Source of the DNA: Desulfobacteraceae bacterium | Lineage (GTDB): Bacteria > Desulfobacterota > DSM-4660 > Desulfatiglandales > Desulfatiglandaceae | Assembly: GCA_030611815.1 (NCBI GenBank) | Contig: JAUWPC010000008.1 | Span: 1-25,486 of the forward strand | Length of the DNA: 25,486 nt | Reading direction: 5' to 3' | Shown here: in pieces, positions 13,837-22,427 of the stretch | Layout: every line of letters starts with the position of its first letter | How positions within the stretch are numbered: the first letter of the stretch is position 1 | Notes under the pieces: generated by a model | Seen by the model: the letters and a program-made list of their open reading frames with translations, nothing else | Databases searched by the model: none | What the model was told of the DNA's origin: nothing | Program-made: the position numbers and the translations under genes

Positions 13837-14769
13837 TCATAAATCCTTCGGCCTCGGATAAAGCCCGCTCCGTTCCACGATCTCTGGAACCTTTTCTTCC
13901 CATTCGATGGCCATGATATGAAATCCTCTCACTCCCTCGCATTCCTTCAACCGCTGGATGGTTTCAACGCAGATGTTAACCCCTTCTTCGGGCTGATTTT
14001 CTTTGGGTACGCCGGCCATTCTCTTGACTACTTCATCAGGCACGTCCATCCCAGGAACACGGTTTTTCATATATTTGGCCATACCTGCTGATTTAAAAGG
14101 GGTCACCCCGGCCAGAATATAGACCTTTTCGTGAAGCCCCCGATCACGGGCCTGCTTCATCCAGAGTTCAAATTTGTCTAAGTTATATATGCACTGGGTC
14201 TGAATAAACTCCACGCCGGCAGCGATTTTTTTTGCCAAACGGGGGACGCGTATTTCAAAGGGATCTGCAAATGGGTTGGCTGCTGCCCCCACAAACATCT
14301 GTGGCGGTCGCTTGATATCGTCCCCTCCCAAGAATTTACCTTCATCCCGCATCAATCTCACGGTCTGAATCAGCTGCATGGAGTCCAGGTCAAAGACATT
14401 CTGTCCCTGGGAGGAGTCTCCGAACATTTGGTGATCACCTGAGAGACAGAGGATATTATGAATGTCAAACGATGCGGCCCCTAAGATATCGCTCTGCAGG
14501 GCTATCCGGTTCCTGTCCCTGACCACCATCTGCAGCGTTGGCTCGAGCCCCATCAGTTTGAGGTGGATACAGGAGGCCAGACTGGATAGACGGGTCATGC
14601 TGGTCTGATTATCGGTGATGTTAATTGCATCCACATGGTCTTTAATCATTTCAGCCTTCTTGGTGATCGCTTCAGGGTCACTCCCTCTCGGAGGGCCGCA
14701 CTCTGATGTGACTGCCAATTGTCCTGAATCAAGGATTTTTTCAAGCCTGCTCGGTGTTTTCGTGCTCAT
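13837..14769 (-). CDS. metF: Methylenetetrahydrofolate reductase, MetF
   Basis: 310-residue FAD-dependent barrel that reduces methylene-THF to methyl-THF, the last folate step of the methyl branch of the Wood-Ljungdahl pathway and the methyl source for methionine. Residues matching the E. coli active site by eye are Glu23 (TSECGPP, E. coli Glu28), Asp112 (CLSGDH, Asp120) and Gln192 (FIQTQCIYN, Gln183). The flavin-binding DRNRIALQSDILGA is present. Its ATG overlaps the metV stop (ATGA), implying translational coupling. Adjacent metV, mvhD and hdrA suggest electrons come from an Hdr-type module rather than directly from NAD(P)H as in enterobacterial MetF. Confidence 0.95.
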   Translation of the reverse strand: MSTKTPSRLEKILDSGQLAVTSECGPPRGSDPEAITKKAEMIKDHVDAINITDNQTSMTRLSSLASCIHLKLMGLEPTLQMVVRDRNRIALQSDILGAASFDIHNILCLSGDHQMFGDSSQGQNVFDLDSMQLIQTVRLMRDEGKFLGGDDIKRPPQMFVGAAANPFADPFEIRVPRLAKKIAAGVEFIQTQCIYNLDKFELWMKQARDRGLHEKVYILAGVTPFKSAGMAKYMKNRVPGMDVPDEVVKRMAGVPKENQPEEGVNICVETIQRLKECEGVRGFHIMAIEWEEKVPEIVERSGLYPRPKDL

Positions 14770-15434
14770 TGTCTCACATCCTCCCTGACCACTTTTCTGG
14801 GGCCACCGGCCCGTTCTGTTGACCAGTCTTTGATCGGAGCGATTTCTTCATATTCATCTAATCTGTCAAGCTCTTTCAGTCGGTCAATAATAAGTTGCCA
14901 TGCACAATCCAGATCTTTACTTATTTCACATTTCCCTTGTGTAGAACCGCCACAGGGGCCGTTGAGGAGCCTCTTGGCGCACCGGGATATGGGACAGATT
15001 CCAGCGGTTTTATCCAAGATGCATTGTCCGCACCCCTGACAACGTTCGCTCCACACACCCCGCTCTTCAGTCACTCCCATAAAACAGGTGTTGACTCCAG
15101 GATAGACAGGGGTGCCGAAGTATTTTTCGGCCATAAACTGAACCCCGACCCCACAGGCCAACGAAACAACAGCGTCGTATTGATCGATGCTGTTCCGGAT
15201 TTCCTCCAAGTATTCGTGATCGCACTGTCTTTCTAATGTGATCTCGTCTACCTCGATTTTTTCCCCCTCGTTCATGAAGTACATGCGTAGGGCCGAGGCC
15301 AAAACACCGACCTCCTTTTTCCCGCCAGCCTCACAAACGGTGACGCACTCATTGCAGCCTACAATGAGGATTTTGTGGTAGCCCTTTACCATATCGATGA
15401 TTTCCTCAATAGGCTTCTTGTCTGCAACGATCAT
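14766..15434 (-). CDS. metV: MetV, zinc/iron-sulfur subunit of MTHFR
   Basis: 222-residue partner subunit of acetogen-type methylenetetrahydrofolate reductase (MTHFR C-terminal family, PF12225). MetV links MetF to an electron donor. Cysteine motifs are visible: GCNECVTVC near residues 26-34, CGVG near 94, and a C-terminal cluster CQGCGQC...CPISRC..., NGPCGGSTQGKCE. The ATG at 15434 has a strong AGGAGGAG upstream. It overlaps metF by 4 bp. A 256-bp gap containing a hairpin element separates it from mvhD upstream, so the metVF pair may have its own promoter or depend on read-through. Confidence 0.94.
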   Translation of the reverse strand: MIVADKKPIEEIIDMVKGYHKILIVGCNECVTVCEAGGKKEVGVLASALRMYFMNEGEKIEVDEITLERQCDHEYLEEIRNSIDQYDAVVSLACGVGVQFMAEKYFGTPVYPGVNTCFMGVTEERGVWSERCQGCGQCILDKTAGICPISRCAKRLLNGPCGGSTQGKCEISKDLDCAWQLIIDRLKELDRLDEYEEIAPIKDWSTERAGGPRKVVREDVRQ

Positions 15435-15484
15435 ATGATATCTCCTCCTATCGGCAATTATTTTGATTGAACATTGATGGTCTC

Positions 15485-15598
15485 GTAAAAAGTCAAAAAA
15501 CCAGGATTTAGAGAAATGTTCTTAGGGCTAACTGCTTAGAACAATTCGCAATTCTTGAATCCCTAAATCCCTAAATCCATGTAAAAAGGACTTTTTAC
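15485..15598. mobile_element. Small palindromic intergenic element between mvhD and metV
   Basis: Outer inverted repeat GTAAAAAGTC (15485-15494) / GACTTTTTAC (15589-15598). Near the right end lies a tight hairpin CATGTAAAAAG/CTTTTTACATG (15578-15601), and tandem CCCTAAAT repeats sit at about 15560-15577. It looks like a MITE-like or REP-like insertion, with ends unrelated to the A, B and C elements. It could also act as an attenuator between mvhD and metV. Confidence 0.5.
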
Positions 15599-15690
15599 AT
15601 GGGTGTCAATATTGACTATCGAATATTTGCGGAGTTGTTTCGCTTAATCCTTTTCAATTTTCAATTCTCAATCTTCACTTTTCAATGTCC

Positions 15691-16119
15691 CTATGCTGCC
15701 TTCTGCATGGCTATCTTTATCGGATTGGGTCCCATTTCCTCTATTTTTTCGGTCATCTCAACGGCATACTCGGCGAACCGGGGGCCTTCTCCCGAGGAGA
15801 GGTTGAACATCTTTACCCGTTCGCCGCCTACACCAACCTTATCCAGAATGGCCTGTGCCTGTTCTACCCTTTTACGGGCCCTGAGGTTGCCGTTATCAAA
15901 CCGGCAGTCCCCCTCCATACAGCCCACAATGTAAACGCCATCCGCCCCCTTTTCAAATGCCCGGAGGATATGGATGAGATCCACTTTTCCGGTGCAGGGC
16001 ACCCTGATGATCCTAATGGTATCGGGATATCTGAGACGCATCGAACCTGCCAGGTCCGCGGCGGTGTACCCTCAGAAGTTGCAGCAGAATGTGACAATAA
16101 CCGGTCGAAACTCTTCCAT
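15691..16119 (-). CDS. mvhD: MvhD-type hydrogenase delta / Hdr electron-transfer subunit, selenoprotein
   Basis: 142-residue [2Fe-2S] protein of the MvhD/VhuD family, which passes electrons to HdrA. The ATG at 16119 (EEFRPVIVTFCCNF) has a GGAGGGAG site. Codon 16 is UGA (16074-16072), and the frame continues GYTAADLAGSMRLRYPD. Family members have Cys here (CNWC.YA.AD.AG), so UGA is best read as selenocysteine. Other Cys are 12, 13, 42, 67 and 72. A SECIS-like hairpin lies 15-30 nt after the UGA. Gene finders would start at 16041 or 16097 and lose the redox motif. VhuD of Methanococcus is a known Sec form. It follows hdrA on the same strand after a 182-bp gap. Confidence 0.92.
16043..16057 (-). 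promoter_or_regulatory. Candidate SECIS hairpin of mvhD
   Basis: Minus-strand GGACCT / AGGTTC stem with a GGC loop, the loop starting about 20 nt after the UGA codon. Distance, short stem and G in the loop fit the bacterial SECIS pattern. Confidence 0.6.
16072..16074 (-). other. In-frame UGA read as selenocysteine 16 of MvhD
   Basis: The codon falls exactly on a family Cys in CCNF-U-GYTAAD. Coding similarity is continuous on both sides without frame change. Confidence 0.88.
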
Positions 16120-16181
16120 CAAAAAACTCCCTCCAATAATCGGTATTCAGTGTTCAGTGGTCAGAAACCTGCAACCCGTAT

Positions 16182-16260
16182 GCGCATAGGGCATGGCGCA
16201 TAGCGCGTGGCAAATCATTCCTTCTTTGCGCTTTCCGCTCTGCGCTTTGCGCTTCTCCGC
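16182..16260. repeat. GCGC-rich intergenic repeats
   Basis: Tandem and inverted copies of GCGCATAGGGCAT/GGCGCATAGCGC and GCGCTTTCCGCTCTGCGCTTTGCGC in the gap between hdrA and mvhD. Related words (GAGCGCATAGGGCAT, TTTGCGCTCTGCGCC) flank rnpB, so this is a dispersed intergenic repeat family. Confidence 0.55.
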
Positions 16261-16301
16261 AACCAGTACCCAATACCTAATACTCAACAAACCCAACAAA
16301 C

Positions 16302-19300
16302 TCACAGCACCCCTTCAAGCAATGCGTCTACTTTGGTGAGTATCTGGTCATCTTCGTACCAGTTCAGTTCTATGGCCTTGGCCGGACATTCGGCAGCGCA
16401 AATCCCGCAGCCGTGGCACAACGCTTCGTCAATTTCGCTTGCCCCCTCCGCGTTTATCAGGGGGACCCCGTAGGGGCAGGCCCGGACGCAGACAAGGCAG
16501 GCAGCGCATCTTTCCTGATCGACCGTAGCGGTCACTGCAGAAAGTAGGATTTCGGATTGAGACAGGAAGGTCGATGCTCGTGAGGCCGCCGCTAAAGACT
16601 GAGAGATCGTTTCAGATATCAATTTGGGCGCATGCGCGGTCCCGCACACGAAGATGCCTTCGTTGGCAAGGTCCACGGGCCTCAGTTTTACGTGCGCTTC
16701 AATAAAAAACCCTTCCTCGTTTCTGGGTAACTTGAGAATAGAGCCCAATTCTTCAGTATCCTCTGCTACCATGCCAGCGCTGAGCGCTAAACGATCAGCA
16801 CAGATACGGATTTCCCGTTGAAGCACATGATCCTTGAATGTGACAAGGATGCCTTCATCAGTGGCCTCAACCTGTGGTGGATTATCTTGATCAAAACGGC
16901 AGAAAATAACACCCTGTTTTCGGGCCTCGGTATAATAATCCTCTAACAGGCCGTACATTCGCATGTCCCGATAAAGCACATAGACGTCCGCGTCAGGGTT
17001 GAGGTCTTTGATATGGAGGGCGTTCTTGACGGCGTTCTGGCAGCAGATGCGGGAACAGTTGGGATTTTCATCGTTGCGGGAGCCCACGCACTGGATCATA
17101 ACCACCCGGTTGAGGTCAGAGGCGCCCTTCAGTTCGAGCCGCTTTCCCAATGCAATCTGGGTCATAACCCGATAATCCTCTCCATACAGGTACTCCTTTG
17201 GGGTGTATTCCCTGGCGCCCGTGGCCAAGATCACCACGCCGTGGTCTATTTTTCTCTCGTACATGCCCGGCCCCACCATGATTTCGGTGGTAAAATTTCC
17301 TTTAAATCCGCTGAATCCCACGATAAGGGATTCTGTCAAAACCTGGATTTTATCATTCCGGGTAACCTCATCAACAAGCTCTATGAGATATCGCTGGATA
17401 TCGGCTCCCTCAATGGTGGTGGTTAACTCCTTGGAAAGGCCGCCTAACTGGGCCTCTTTCTCTACGATCACTGTCTCGAACCCCTGATCAGCCAAACCTA
17501 AGGCCGCATTCATGCCCGCCACGCCACCACCGATAATCAGGGCACGTTTGTTTACGGGAATGCTTTTTTCTTCCAAGGGTTTTAGGAGACCCGCCCTGGC
17601 CACTGCCATCCGCACCAGGTCCTTGGCCTTGTTTGTTGCCCCTTCCGGATCATCTCCATGAACCCATGAGTTCTGGTCTCTGATGTTGGCCATTTCAAAG
17701 AGGTATTTGTTGAGCCCGCAGGCCTGGAGTGTTTCCTGAAACATCGGTTCATGGGTGCGTGGAGAGCATGAGGCCACCACAATCCGGTTGAGCCTGTTTT
17801 CTTTGATGACCTCTTTGATCTTGTCCTGGGTATCCTGGGAGCAGGTGAAGAGATTCTGATCAGAAAAAACAACAAAGGGAAGACGGGATGCATATTCGGT
17901 CACGGCAGGCACATCAACCACACCCGCGATATTAATGCCGCAATTGCACACAAATACGCCTATCCTCGGCTCTTCTCCGCTCACGTCCATTTCCGGCGGT
18001 ATTACAAGTGATTTGGTGTCCTGGTCCCTTGCCTCTGAGAGGGCTATCCCCGCTGCGCATGCGGCAGCGCTTGCCTCGGTTACTGAACCTGGTATATCCT
18101 TTGGTCCCTGAAAAATGCCACAGGCGTAAACACCGGCTCTTGATGTGCTGACCGGGGTAAATGGTTCGGTGGCGGCGAAGTTGTATTTATCTAATGCCAG
18201 GCCGAGACGCTGACCCAGGTCGATGGTCTCTTTACTGACCTGCAGACCCACAGAGAGAACCACTATGTCAAAAACCTCTTGATGGATGATCCCTTCCTCA
18301 TCGGAATAGCTTATTTCGAGGTCGTCGGTGCCTGGTATAGGGTCAATGGTATGCACCCTGGACTGGACAAATCTTACGCCGTGCTCCTCTTTAGCCCTGT
18401 TGTAGTATTTTTCATAGTCCTTTCCAAATGTTCGCATGTCCATGTAGAAAATAGCCGCATCCAAAGGTTCTTCGCTGTGATCTTTGGCAATAACGGCCTC
18501 CTTGATGGCATACATACAGCACATTGCAGAGCAGTACCCGTTTCCGCAACGGTTTGTATCCCTTGATCCTACGCACTGGAGCCATGCAATCTTTTTGGGC
18601 TCTTTTTCATCAGATTGTCTCACAAGATGGCCCAATGTAGGTCCGGTGGCGGCCAGAATCCGCTCAAATTCCATGCTCGTCATTACATTGGGATGACTCC
18701 GGTGATGATAAATATCCTCATAGGGGTCGGTATCAAAGACGTCAGCGCCCGGGCAGAGAATGACTGAGCCCACAGTGATCTCTCTCTCCATTACCTGCTG
18801 GCTGTGATCAACCGCCTCTGCGATACATGCCTTTACGCACTGATAGCATTCAGAGCAGATTCCACACTTGAGGCAGCGTTCCGCCTCTTCCCCGGCCTCT
18901 TCTTTATTGAAACCGAGGGCAATCTCTTGAAAATTTCCCTGGCGTTCCTTCAAGGAGAGTTGTCTCATGGGGGTTCTATGCATAAAAGGTTCTTCTGCGA
19001 CTTCAGGTTTTTCGTAAGTCCAGTCTCTTTCCCGCCCCTCTTTCAGGTCGAGGCCGTTTATGTAACGGTCAATACTCTCCGCAGCCTCCTTTCCGCATTC
19101 CACTGCTTCCACCACCGATCTCGGTCCGTAGAAGACATCTCCCCCTGCAAAGACACCTTCAAGCGGTGTTTCGAGAGTAATGGGATCGGCCTGCAGTCCT
19201 CCTTGTTGGCTTGTGGTGATACCCTCCTTTTCGGCAAATGCAAGATCAGCGGCCTGGCCGATGGCCACGATGACAGTCTCACCTTCAAGGGTGGACAGGT

Positions 19301-20759
19301 CGGTTTCGTCATACTCAGGATTAAAGCGCTCCCGATCATCGAACACAGAGGTGCATGCCATAAATTCCACACTGGAGAACTCACCGTTTTTCTCGATGAA
19401 CCTCTTTGGGCCGAGACTGTTGGCGATATGCACCCCCTCCTCAAGGGCCTCTTTGATTTCGTAATCCCAGGCCGGCATTTCGTCTCTTTTCTCTAAACAG
19501 ACCAGTGAAACATCTTGAGCGCCTTTGCGGAGGGCGGTCAGCGCCACATCTATGGCCACATTTCCCCCGCCGATAACTATCACCTTTTTTCCTAAGGGAA
19601 CCTCGTTTCCGAGGGCCGAATCCCGCAGGAAATCCACACCTTTGAGGACTCCCGGGAGATCCTCTCCCTCTATGTTCAATCTCCGGCTCAGGTGAAGGCC
19701 GGTACCCAAAAACACGGCCTTAAAGCCGTCATTTTTAAGACTCTGGAGTGTTATGTCATCCCCAAAAGTAACGCCGTTCTTTATCTCAACCCCCATCTCC
19801 TCGATGACCTTGATTTCCGCGGCCAAGATATCTCTGGGCATTCTGTAATCAGGGATGCCCACTGCCATCATGCCCCCTGACACAGGGAGTTTTTCAAATA
19901 CGGTGACCTGATAGCCCCTTTTTCTCAAAAAATAGGCCGCGGCAAGCCCTGCAGGCCCTGCCCCGATAATGGCCGCCTTTTCTTCACGCTCTTCGGCGAT
20001 TTCAGGAAGGTAAGGTTCATCCTGTGAAAAATCGTAGTCAGCTAAAAAACGATGGATATACTGGATCCCCACGGACTCATCCGCATCTACCCTTGTGCAG
20101 ATTTCTTCGCATGGATGGTGACAGACGCGGCCGCATATGGCTGGAAAGGGATGCTCCTCTTTAAACAGCTCCAATGCCTCCCTGTATTTACCCTCCCTGG
20201 TCAGGGCGATAAAACCCTGCACACTCACATGGGCCGGGCAGGTGGCCTTGCACGGCGCAGTGCCCCTTTTTGAAATGACATAGGCCCCTGGCATGGCCTG
20301 GGCATACTGTTTATAGACCGCCTTTGTTGTGGATAGGCCTACGTTATATTCGTCTTCTATATCTATTGGACAGACCTTGGAGCATTCCCCGCAGCTTGTA
20401 CACTTGGAAAGATCGATATAGCGCGGATATTGCACAAGGTGAGCCTTGAAATGACCCTCTTCTCCCTCAAGCTCCCTGAGTTCTGTTGTGGTTAAGATCT
20501 CTATGTTCAGGTGCCGGCCGACCTCGACCAGTTTGGGTGAGATCACTCACATGGCACAGTCGTTGGTGGGGAATGTCTTGTCCAACTGGGACATGAGTCC
20601 ACCAACGGCAGAAGATCTTTCAACTAAATAGACATAGAATCCTGAGTTTGCCAGATCCAGCGCCGACTGCATACCGGCGATACCGCCCCCTAAGACCATG
20701 ACAGAACCTGACATCTTTTTCGGTTGATTATCGGGCATAATCATCTTTTCCTTTCTCAT
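16302..20759 (-). CDS. hdrA: Giant HdrA-type selenoprotein: HdrA / GltD-like / HdrA fusion
   Basis: 1485-residue flavin and iron-sulfur protein. Modules in order: HdrA FAD start (GGGIAGM near 24); DCAM-Sec71-VISPKLVEVGRH, normally Cys; [4Fe-4S] Cys120-130 (CTSCGECSKVCP); a GltD/NfnB-like domain with Cys-rich N-terminus (168-221), FAD loop GAGPAG (266-271), and NAD(P)H loop GGGNVA (about 398); a Cys-rich stretch 629-645; HdrA Cys cluster 729-748 (YCSAMCC); a second HdrA unit (VCNCG near 938, GGGVAG 1077-1082); and two C-terminal ferredoxin clusters (CAACLVCVRACP, CHGCGICAAECP). UGA at 20549-20547 is in frame. ATG overlaps the metF-like stop (ATGA); Met6 or Met8 are alternative starts. HdrB/HdrC are absent. 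Likely a flavin-based electron-bifurcating or confurcating hub (inference). Confidence 0.93.
20514..20531 (-). promoter_or_regulatory. Candidate SECIS hairpin of hdrA
   Basis: Minus-strand CTGGTC / GGCCGG stem (with G-U pairs) and GAGGTC loop beginning 21 nt after the UGA. It fits the distance and G-rich loop expected of a bacterial SECIS element. Confidence 0.55.
20547..20549 (-). other. In-frame UGA read as selenocysteine 71 of HdrA
   Basis: The codon lies in TNDCAM-U-VISPKL, where HdrA proteins carry a conserved Cys. The frame is the same on both sides and there is no ribosome site for a separate downstream gene. Confidence 0.9.
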
Positions 20760-21631
20760 AGTTTAGCCGCGTCTAAGAGCTGCGGCAGCTTGTCTTCCCA
20801 GCCCACGGTCGAGATCAGAACCCCTGCCATCCCCATCTCTTTCAAATGAGTGATGAGTTCCGCAGCAGTCTTAATACACTGTTTTAATTTATCAGGCGCC
20901 TTTTGAATCTCCCTTATCATTTCAGACGGAATGGAAACGCTCTTGATATTTCGATCTATATACCGGGCCATGCCTGCCGATTTCAGGAGAAGGACAGTGG
21001 GAATTATGGCAACCTTCTCTATGTCAATTCTCTTCATGAATTGCTGAAACCGATGGAGGTCAAAGACAGGGGTTGTTATAGCGAATTGAACGCCTCCCTC
21101 AACCATTCTTTCCAAGTTTTCTATCTCTATATCAAGGGCGCCTCCAATCGCCCCCGCATTGACGGTTGAACCGATACAGAAGGCGGGCGCGCCTGTCAGT
21201 TCTATCCCTGCCATATCTCTGCCCCCCTGGAAGTTACTGAGAATTTCCAGGAGCTGCATGAGATCTAAATCATATACCTCCCTTGCCTGTGGGTGGTCCC
21301 CAAATCTGATGTCTTCACCGGAGACCGCCATAAGGTTGGATATGCCTAAGGCCGAGGCTGAGAGGATGTCGGCCTGGAGGGCCAGACGGTTTCTGTCCCG
21401 GCAGCAGACCTGGAGAATGGTTTCAAAACCTTGTGCATTCAGAAAGGCACACCCTCCCAAGGAGCCTGCTTTCATAACTGCGTTGGCCATTTCGGGGACC
21501 ACAAGGGCATCGAGGCGGCCTTTGACCTGGTTGGCACTTTTTGTGAGGCGAGAGAAATCAGCGCCCTTGGGTGGTTCGAATTCCCCCAAGACAACGAATT
21601 TTCGAGAAGCGATCTTTTCCTTCAACGTCAT
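20756..21631 (-). CDS. MetF-like protein, divergent paralogue
   Basis: 291-residue protein with the MTHFR barrel fold: GEFEPPKGAD at the N-terminus (Glu17 aligning with the catalytic Glu), CRDRNRLALQADILSA, and GVQFAITTPVFD. Compared by eye with the neighbouring MetF, two active-site positions differ: the GD Asp becomes Glu106 (VSGED), and the folate-binding Gln becomes Thr187 (ITTPV). It may therefore be a structural or altered-specificity subunit. The open frame reaches 21706, but the Met at 21631 has GGAGG 8 nt upstream and avoids overlapping the receiver gene. The stop overlaps the hdrA start by 4 bp, so the proteins are probably made in fixed ratio. Confidence 0.88.
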   Translation of the reverse strand: MTLKEKIASRKFVVLGEFEPPKGADFSRLTKSANQVKGRLDALVVPEMANAVMKAGSLGGCAFLNAQGFETILQVCCRDRNRLALQADILSASALGISNLMAVSGEDIRFGDHPQAREVYDLDLMQLLEILSNFQGGRDMAGIELTGAPAFCIGSTVNAGAIGGALDIEIENLERMVEGGVQFAITTPVFDLHRFQQFMKRIDIEKVAIIPTVLLLKSAGMARYIDRNIKSVSIPSEMIREIQKAPDKLKQCIKTAAELITHLKEMGMAGVLISTVGWEDKLPQLLDAAKL

Positions 21632-21647
21632 GGTCTGGCCCTCCGGG

Positions 21648-22022
21648 TTAATGGGATAATCCGTTGATAGCATTGGATATAGCCATCTCGAGATCTTCGA
21701 TTCCAAAGGATTTAATATGATAGTAGAATATTTTCTGTTTACGAATTTCGCTTTCCAGTTCAGGCGTGTTGCTTTCAGCGCAGATTATAACCGGCAGGTC
21801 TCGCTCCATCCCTTTGATGACGCAGATGAACCCGTAATCTTCCTCTAAAAGGATGGCGTCAAGCACGAGTACGTCAACCCTCTGCTCCTGCAATGTGAGA
21901 AGGGTTTCTTTCAGGTTGCCGGTTTTCAGAAGCGCAAACCCCTTGTCCTTTGAGAACGTTTCGAGGTTTCCTGAAAGCGCCTCGGACGGCTCGGCAATAA
22001 GGATGGTCTTTTGAGCGTTCAT
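21648..22022 (-). CDS. Divergent stand-alone receiver-domain protein
   Basis: 124-residue receiver-fold protein and first gene of the metF-like/hdrA/mvhD unit. Asp55 in VLVLDAILLEE is the likely phospho-acceptor, and Lys104 in YYHIKSFG could be the conserved Lys. The acidic pocket is reduced (IAEPSEA has Glu11 where Asp-Asp is usual), and the Thr/Ser position reads ICAES. Phosphorylation is therefore uncertain and it may be a pseudo-receiver. It ends 16 bp before the metF-like start, so cotranscription is likely. A second, canonical receiver gene lies at the other end of the cluster. Confidence 0.85.
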   Translation of the reverse strand: MNAQKTILIAEPSEALSGNLETFSKDKGFALLKTGNLKETLLTLQEQRVDVLVLDAILLEEDYGFICVIKGMERDLPVIICAESNTPELESEIRKQKIFYYHIKSFGIEDLEMAISNAINGLSH

Positions 22023-22427
22023 ATCTTCAATCCTGTTCGAGGCCTGTTCGCAATTCGCTGACCATTGTCATAAGGCCTTTTAGCAATTTTCATGCCTAAC
22101 GGGTAAAACCGGATTTTATCGTGCAAGATTAGGGAGATGAGGAGATTGAGGCCGTCCATGGAAAATAGACTCTTTTTGGGGCATTTTGTAACACAATATG
22201 TGGTCATTAGCCGTTAACATATTATTATCCTTCATGAATAGCGATAATGGGGAAAATACGGCCAGATGTTACAAAATTACCCATTTCAATAGGGGGGCTT
22301 GATCTTCCCGGAAGGGGACAACTCGAGGATCTCAGCGCGTCTGATAATGATCTTGACTTCCCCGGGGTTTTTGTCTTAATTCTGACGCAGGTCAAACATA
22401 GGAGGCGTGTGACGGAATTTCAGGCCA
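22023..22427. promoter_or_regulatory. Divergent intergenic region
   Basis: Carries the start signals for the Hdr-MetF unit (-) and the phosphatase-like gene (+). On the plus strand TTGACT (22353-22358), 17 bp and TTAATT (22376-22381) is a possible promoter for the phosphatase. On the minus strand I see only weak candidates. Two short open frames here (22019-22207 and 22247-22441) lack coding features I trust. No riboswitch or operator was recognised. Confidence 0.35.

Noticed and set aside
16302..20546. Treating the hdrA region as two genes or as a nonsense-mutated pseudogene
   Set aside because: The UGA lies exactly on a conserved Cys position, the frame is unbroken over 1414 further codons, and mvhD shows the same pattern.
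21632..21706. Longer N-terminus for the metF-like protein
   Set aside because: It would overlap the receiver gene by about 59 bp and is unlike MetF starts; the Met at 21631 has a strong ribosome site.
22019..22207. 62-codon minus-strand frame before the receiver gene
   Set aside because: No ribosome site, low-complexity tail, and it occupies the promoter region of the operon.
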